Shown one piece after another: positions 5,963-8,730 of a stretch of DNA of 8,730 nt. Origin of the DNA: an uncultured Collinsella sp. (GTDB lineage: Bacteria; Actinomycetota; Coriobacteriia; Coriobacteriales; Coriobacteriaceae); NCBI GenBank assembly GCA_959596495.1, contig CAUFXK010000075.1, positions 1-8,730 of the forward strand, given 5' to 3'. Positions within the stretch are counted from its first letter, which is position 1; each line of letters opens with the position of its first letter. The notes beneath the pieces were generated by a model, which was not told the origin of the DNA, did no database searches, and was given only the letters and a program-made list of their open reading frames with translations. A program made the translations under genes and the position numbers.

Positions 5963-6945
5963 CGGGACTCCTTTCGGTCGCGCGAGCGCTGCTCACGCAC
6001 GTCATCATAAGCATCGTATGCCTCGACGATACGACCCACCAGGGCATGGCGCACCACATCGGCGCGCTCCAGGTGTGCAAACGCCACATCGTCGACACGG
6101 CCCAAAATCTTCTCGACATCCGCCAAGCCACCACGACGACCCACCAGGTCGCGCTGGCTCAGGTCGCCGGTAATCACGAACTTGGAGTTGAATCCAAGGC
6201 GTGTCAGGAACATCTTCATCTGCTCGGGCGTGGTATTTTGCGCCTCGTCGAGCACCACGAAGGCATCGCTCAGCGTACGACCGCGCATGTAGGCGAGCGG
6301 GGCGATCTCGATCACGCCGCGCTCCATAAGCTCATCGGTGCGCTCACGATCCATCATGTCAAAAAGGGCATCGTAGAGCGGGCGCATGTACGGATCAATC
6401 TTTTCCTCGAGGGTACCGGGCAAAAAGCCCAGGTTCTCCCCTGCTTCGACAACCGGACGCGTCAAGATCAAACGGCCCACCTCATGGCGCTTGAGCGCGG
6501 CAACGGCGAGCGCCATGGCCAGATAAGTCTTACCGGTACCGGCAGGACCCAAGCCAAAGGTGATGGTATGCGAGCGAATGGCATCCACATAACGTTTTTG
6601 CCCGAGCGTCTTGGGACGAATGACGCGACCGCGGTATGAAAGCAGCACGTCATCGCGAAGCGATGTGGCCTCATGCTCGCCGTCGCGCAAGACGGCCAAG
6701 CAACGCGAGACATCGTCGGCAGACAGGGTACGACCGGCCGCCGCCTCGCAAATAGCATGTTCGAAAAAGCGAGCAACGAGCTCGACCTCGTCCGGGTCGC
6801 CGCTCACGGAGATGCTATCGCCACGGGCGACCACGTGAGCCCGAACCAAACTCTCGAGCGCACGAAGGACGCCGTCGCCGGCACCCAAAACGCGCGAGGG
6901 ATCAATTCCCTCGGGAACGGTAAGTCTAATCTTCGAGGCTTCCAT
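5959..6945 (-). CDS. phoH: PhoH-like ATPase
   Basis: This is a cytoplasmic P-loop ATPase of the PhoH/YbeZ family. It is commonly encoded next to YbeY and thought to work with it in RNA or ribosome metabolism. From the chosen start the protein has 328 residues. It has Walker A GPAGTGKT at 133-140, LTRPVVEAGENLGFLPG at 161-177, Walker B VVLDEAQN at 230-237 and the GDLSQ motif at 260-264. The frame is open a further 35 codons upstream. The ATG at 6945 is preferred because GGGAGG stands 4 nt before it and because the upstream part overlaps mtaB and does not resemble the family. The gene overlaps mtaB by 20 nt and ybeY by 4 nt. Confidence 0.95.
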   Translation of the reverse strand: MEASKIRLTVPEGIDPSRVLGAGDGVLRALESLVRAHVVARGDSISVSGDPDEVELVARFFEHAICEAAAGRTLSADDVSRCLAVLRDGEHEATSLRDDVLLSYRGRVIRPKTLGQKRYVDAIRSHTITFGLGPAGTGKTYLAMALAVAALKRHEVGRLILTRPVVEAGENLGFLPGTLEEKIDPYMRPLYDALFDMMDRERTDELMERGVIEIAPLAYMRGRTLSDAFVVLDEAQNTTPEQMKMFLTRLGFNSKFVITGDLSQRDLVGRRGGLADVEKILGRVDDVAFAHLERADVVRHALVGRIVEAYDAYDDVREQRSRDRKESR

Positions 6946-8218
6946 GGACCTCCCTGCGCGCATGGACCAAGCCGGAATCATCGACTCCGATGATAGCAAC
7001 ATCGAGCAGGCACGGGGCTGTAAGTCCACAGGTATCGTCAAGACGGGCATGATGGAACGAACCGAGCGTCAGGTTGTCACCATACTCGAGCACGGCACGC
7101 TCGACAGTGCCCACGCGACGACGAGCATCGGCAATAGCGAGCTCCTGCGCCGTGTCTCGCATACGACGGCTGCGCTCGGCCATAACCTCGGGCGGCACCT
7201 GGTCGGGCATGTCGGCAGCAAGGGTACCGGGACGCTTGCTGTAGCGGAACACGTGCATACGCGAGAAACCCACACGGCGGCACAGCGCCAGCGACTCCTC
7301 GAACTCCTCGTCCGTCTCACCAGGAAAACCGACGATGACATCGCACGAAAGAGACGCCTGGGGCAAGTTGGCGCGAATCATACGCACCGTGTCCTCAAAG
7401 GCCTCCGCACTATAGGGACGACCCATGCGATGCAGGGTCGCCGTACAGCCGGACTGCACGGGCAGGTGCAAAAACGGGGCGATACGCTGCGGATAGCGCG
7501 CCATAACCTTAAGCAGGCGCTCAGAGATATCCATGGGCTCGACCGAGGAAATGCGCACATGAGCAATAGTCGTGCGCTCCATGATGGCCTCGAGCAGCTC
7601 ATCGATTTCGACATGCTCGTCGGTCGCGCTCTTGCCATCGTAGGCACCCAGGTTCACACCGGTCAGCACCACCTCGGGCACGCCGGCCTCCTGGGCCTCG
7701 CGAACTTGCTCAAGCACGGACTCGACGGGCACGGAGCGCTCGGGACCGCGCGCCTTCCACACAATGCAATAGGTGCAGCGATGGTTGCAGCCGTCCTGGA
7801 TCTTCACGCCCAGGCGAGAGCGACCGAGCGCATCGACCACCTCGCCATCGCTGCAGGCGGGAACGCTATCGGACTCAACGCCCAGCACCTCGCAGACACG
7901 TTCGGCGACATCGATCTTGGACGGCTCGGCGATCACGCGATCCGAAAGCTCCAACAGCTCCTCGGGATGCAAATTGACCACGCAACCGGTCACGAGCACA
8001 TAAGGCTCGTTTGGATGGGCCAGCGCATGACGGACGGCCTTACGTGTCTTGGCCTCGGCCTCGCCCGTAACGGCACAGGTGTTAATGACGATCAGATCGG
8101 CATCCTGGGGCTCCACCATAGCAAAGCCCAGGCGCATAAGATCGGCAGTGATACGGTCAGACTCAACCCGGTTGACACGGCAGCCGAGGTTGACGACGGA
8201 AATATGGGGTGCGAGCAC
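6926..8218 (-). CDS. mtaB: tRNA (N6-threonylcarbamoyladenosine(37)-C2)-methylthiotransferase MtaB
   Basis: MtaB is a radical-SAM methylthiotransferase that converts t6A37 to ms2t6A37 in tRNAs reading ANN codons. The 430-residue protein has the three N-terminal cluster cysteines Cys13 (LGCRVN), Cys48 (NTCAVTG) and Cys79 (VTGCV). It also has the radical-SAM motif CNHRCTYC with Cys144, Cys148 and Cys151. Further family blocks are FLHLPVQSGC at 249-258, DVIVGFPGETDEEF at 293-306 and FRYSKRPGT at 324-332. The last 60 residues form a TRAM-like domain. The short N-terminus and SKRPGT block point to MtaB over MiaB or RimO. The start is GTG at 8218 with TAAGGAG 5 nt upstream, overlapping the dnaJ stop. 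The usual P-[YF]-ARG after the third cysteine reads WKARG here. Confidence 0.92.
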   Translation of the reverse strand: MLAPHISVVNLGCRVNRVESDRITADLMRLGFAMVEPQDADLIVINTCAVTGEAEAKTRKAVRHALAHPNEPYVLVTGCVVNLHPEELLELSDRVIAEPSKIDVAERVCEVLGVESDSVPACSDGEVVDALGRSRLGVKIQDGCNHRCTYCIVWKARGPERSVPVESVLEQVREAQEAGVPEVVLTGVNLGAYDGKSATDEHVEIDELLEAIMERTTIAHVRISSVEPMDISERLLKVMARYPQRIAPFLHLPVQSGCTATLHRMGRPYSAEAFEDTVRMIRANLPQASLSCDVIVGFPGETDEEFEESLALCRRVGFSRMHVFRYSKRPGTLAADMPDQVPPEVMAERSRRMRDTAQELAIADARRRVGTVERAVLEYGDNLTLGSFHHARLDDTCGLTAPCLLDVAIIGVDDSGLVHARREVHGSLED

Positions 8219-8227
8219 GCGGGCTCC

Positions 8228-8730
8228 TTAATCGAGGATATCGTCGAGGGCACTCTTGATACGGTCGGTCACCGACTTCTTACCAGAAGCGACGTCATCG
8301 CCCATCTCATCGGCAAAAGCACGGAGCAGCTCGCGTTGCTTATTGGAAAGATTGGTGGGAACGACCACGCGCAGTTGCACGATCAGGCGGCCACGCGAAC
8401 CGCCACCGCCAATGCGCGGCATGCCGTAATTATTGACGCTCACGGTGTCGCCGTACTGGGCGCCGGCGGGAACCGTCACCTTAACGACCTCGTCGGGCAT
8501 AATGCCCTCGACCTCGATCTCGCAGCCGAGCGCAGCCTGCGCAATCGAGATATCGCTCACCAGGTACAGGTCGTCACCGTTGCGCTTAAAGCGCTCATGG
8601 TCGGCAACGCGCACGTTGACAATCAGGTCGCCCGAAGGCTCGCCGCGAAGGCCGGCCTCGCCAAAGCCGCTCACACGCAGCTGGCGACCGGTCGAAACGC
8701 CGGCGGGAATATCGATGTCGATCTTTTCGT
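8228..8730 (-). CDS. dnaJ: chaperone protein DnaJ, C-terminal part (runs off the window)
   Basis: DnaJ is the Hsp40 co-chaperone that delivers unfolded substrates to DnaK and stimulates its ATPase. Only the last 166 residues are in the window, and the frame is open to the right edge. They form the substrate-binding C-terminal domains: IDIPAGVSTGRQLRVSGFGE, then GEPSGDLIVNVRVADHERFKR, then VTVPAGAQYGDTVSVNNYGMPR and a helical tail. The J domain and the zinc-binding CxxCxGxG repeats would lie beyond position 8730, so I cannot tell DnaJ from a close paralogue such as CbpA. The DLYLVSDISIAQAALG stretch fits DnaJ. The stop codon is followed after 9 nt by mtaB, so the two are probably cotranscribed. 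Confidence 0.92.
   Translation of the reverse strand, partial: EKIDIDIPAGVSTGRQLRVSGFGEAGLRGEPSGDLIVNVRVADHERFKRNGDDLYLVSDISIAQAALGCEIEVEGIMPDEVVKVTVPAGAQYGDTVSVNNYGMPRIGGGGSRGRLIVQLRVVVPTNLSNKQRELLRAFADEMGDDVASGKKSVTDRIKSALDDILD

Noticed and set aside
6946..7050. 35-codon N-terminal extension of PhoH
   Set aside because: The extra part lies within mtaB coding sequence in another frame, does not resemble the family, and a strong ribosome binding site stands at the ATG at 6945.
1..8730. CRISPR arrays, tRNA or rRNA genes, transposases, phage or toxin-antitoxin genes
   Set aside because: I looked for regularly spaced repeats, cloverleaf-like sequences and mobile-element proteins and saw none. 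Apart from 1-406 the window is ordinary housekeeping sequence.

Overview
The window looks like a GC-rich actinobacterial chromosome, most likely class Coriobacteriia (a Collinsella-like gut anaerobe). This rests on base composition, the strong codon bias toward G/C, the Era G4 motif TKAD and the overall protein character. It is an inference without database support. Every convincing protein gene lies on the minus strand, so the biological reading direction is from position 8730 down to position 1.

Region 8730-3221 is a tightly packed housekeeping operon: dnaJ (3' part only), mtaB, phoH, ybeY, dgkA, era, recO. Gaps are 9 to 15 nt, or the genes overlap (mtaB/phoH by 20 nt, phoH/ybeY by 4 nt), and Shine-Dalgarno sequences sit on or beside the preceding stop codons. 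The products cover protein folding, tRNA modification (ms2t6A37), ribosome and rRNA maturation (YbeY, Era, probably PhoH), lipid/undecaprenol phosphorylation (DgkA) and recombinational repair (RecO).

Region 3220-407 holds two separately controlled genes. rpsO (ribosomal protein S15) has a 138-nt upstream region with a possible extended -10 promoter and a hairpin next to its ribosome binding site, and a clear intrinsic terminator follows it. pnp (polynucleotide phosphorylase) has a 150-nt upstream region with hairpins, one only a few bases from the Shine-Dalgarno sequence. A second intrinsic terminator lies just after pnp.

Region 1-406 has no recognisable gene and is the unusual part of the window. 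It holds two copies of a hairpin-centred repeat in opposite orientation, separated by a visibly AT-richer spacer. The copy at 215-358 is a near-complete quasi-palindrome: 38-bp arms, 36 of 38 matching, around a 9-bp hairpin. The copy at the left edge (6-60) is cut by the window. The two hairpins differ by one compensatory base-pair change (A:T versus G:C), which suggests that the fold is maintained. An 88-codon minus-strand reading frame begins in one hairpin and ends in the loop of the other. The outer arm overlaps the T-tract of the pnp terminator. The best reading is a dispersed intergenic repeat or structured RNA element that has settled behind pnp.
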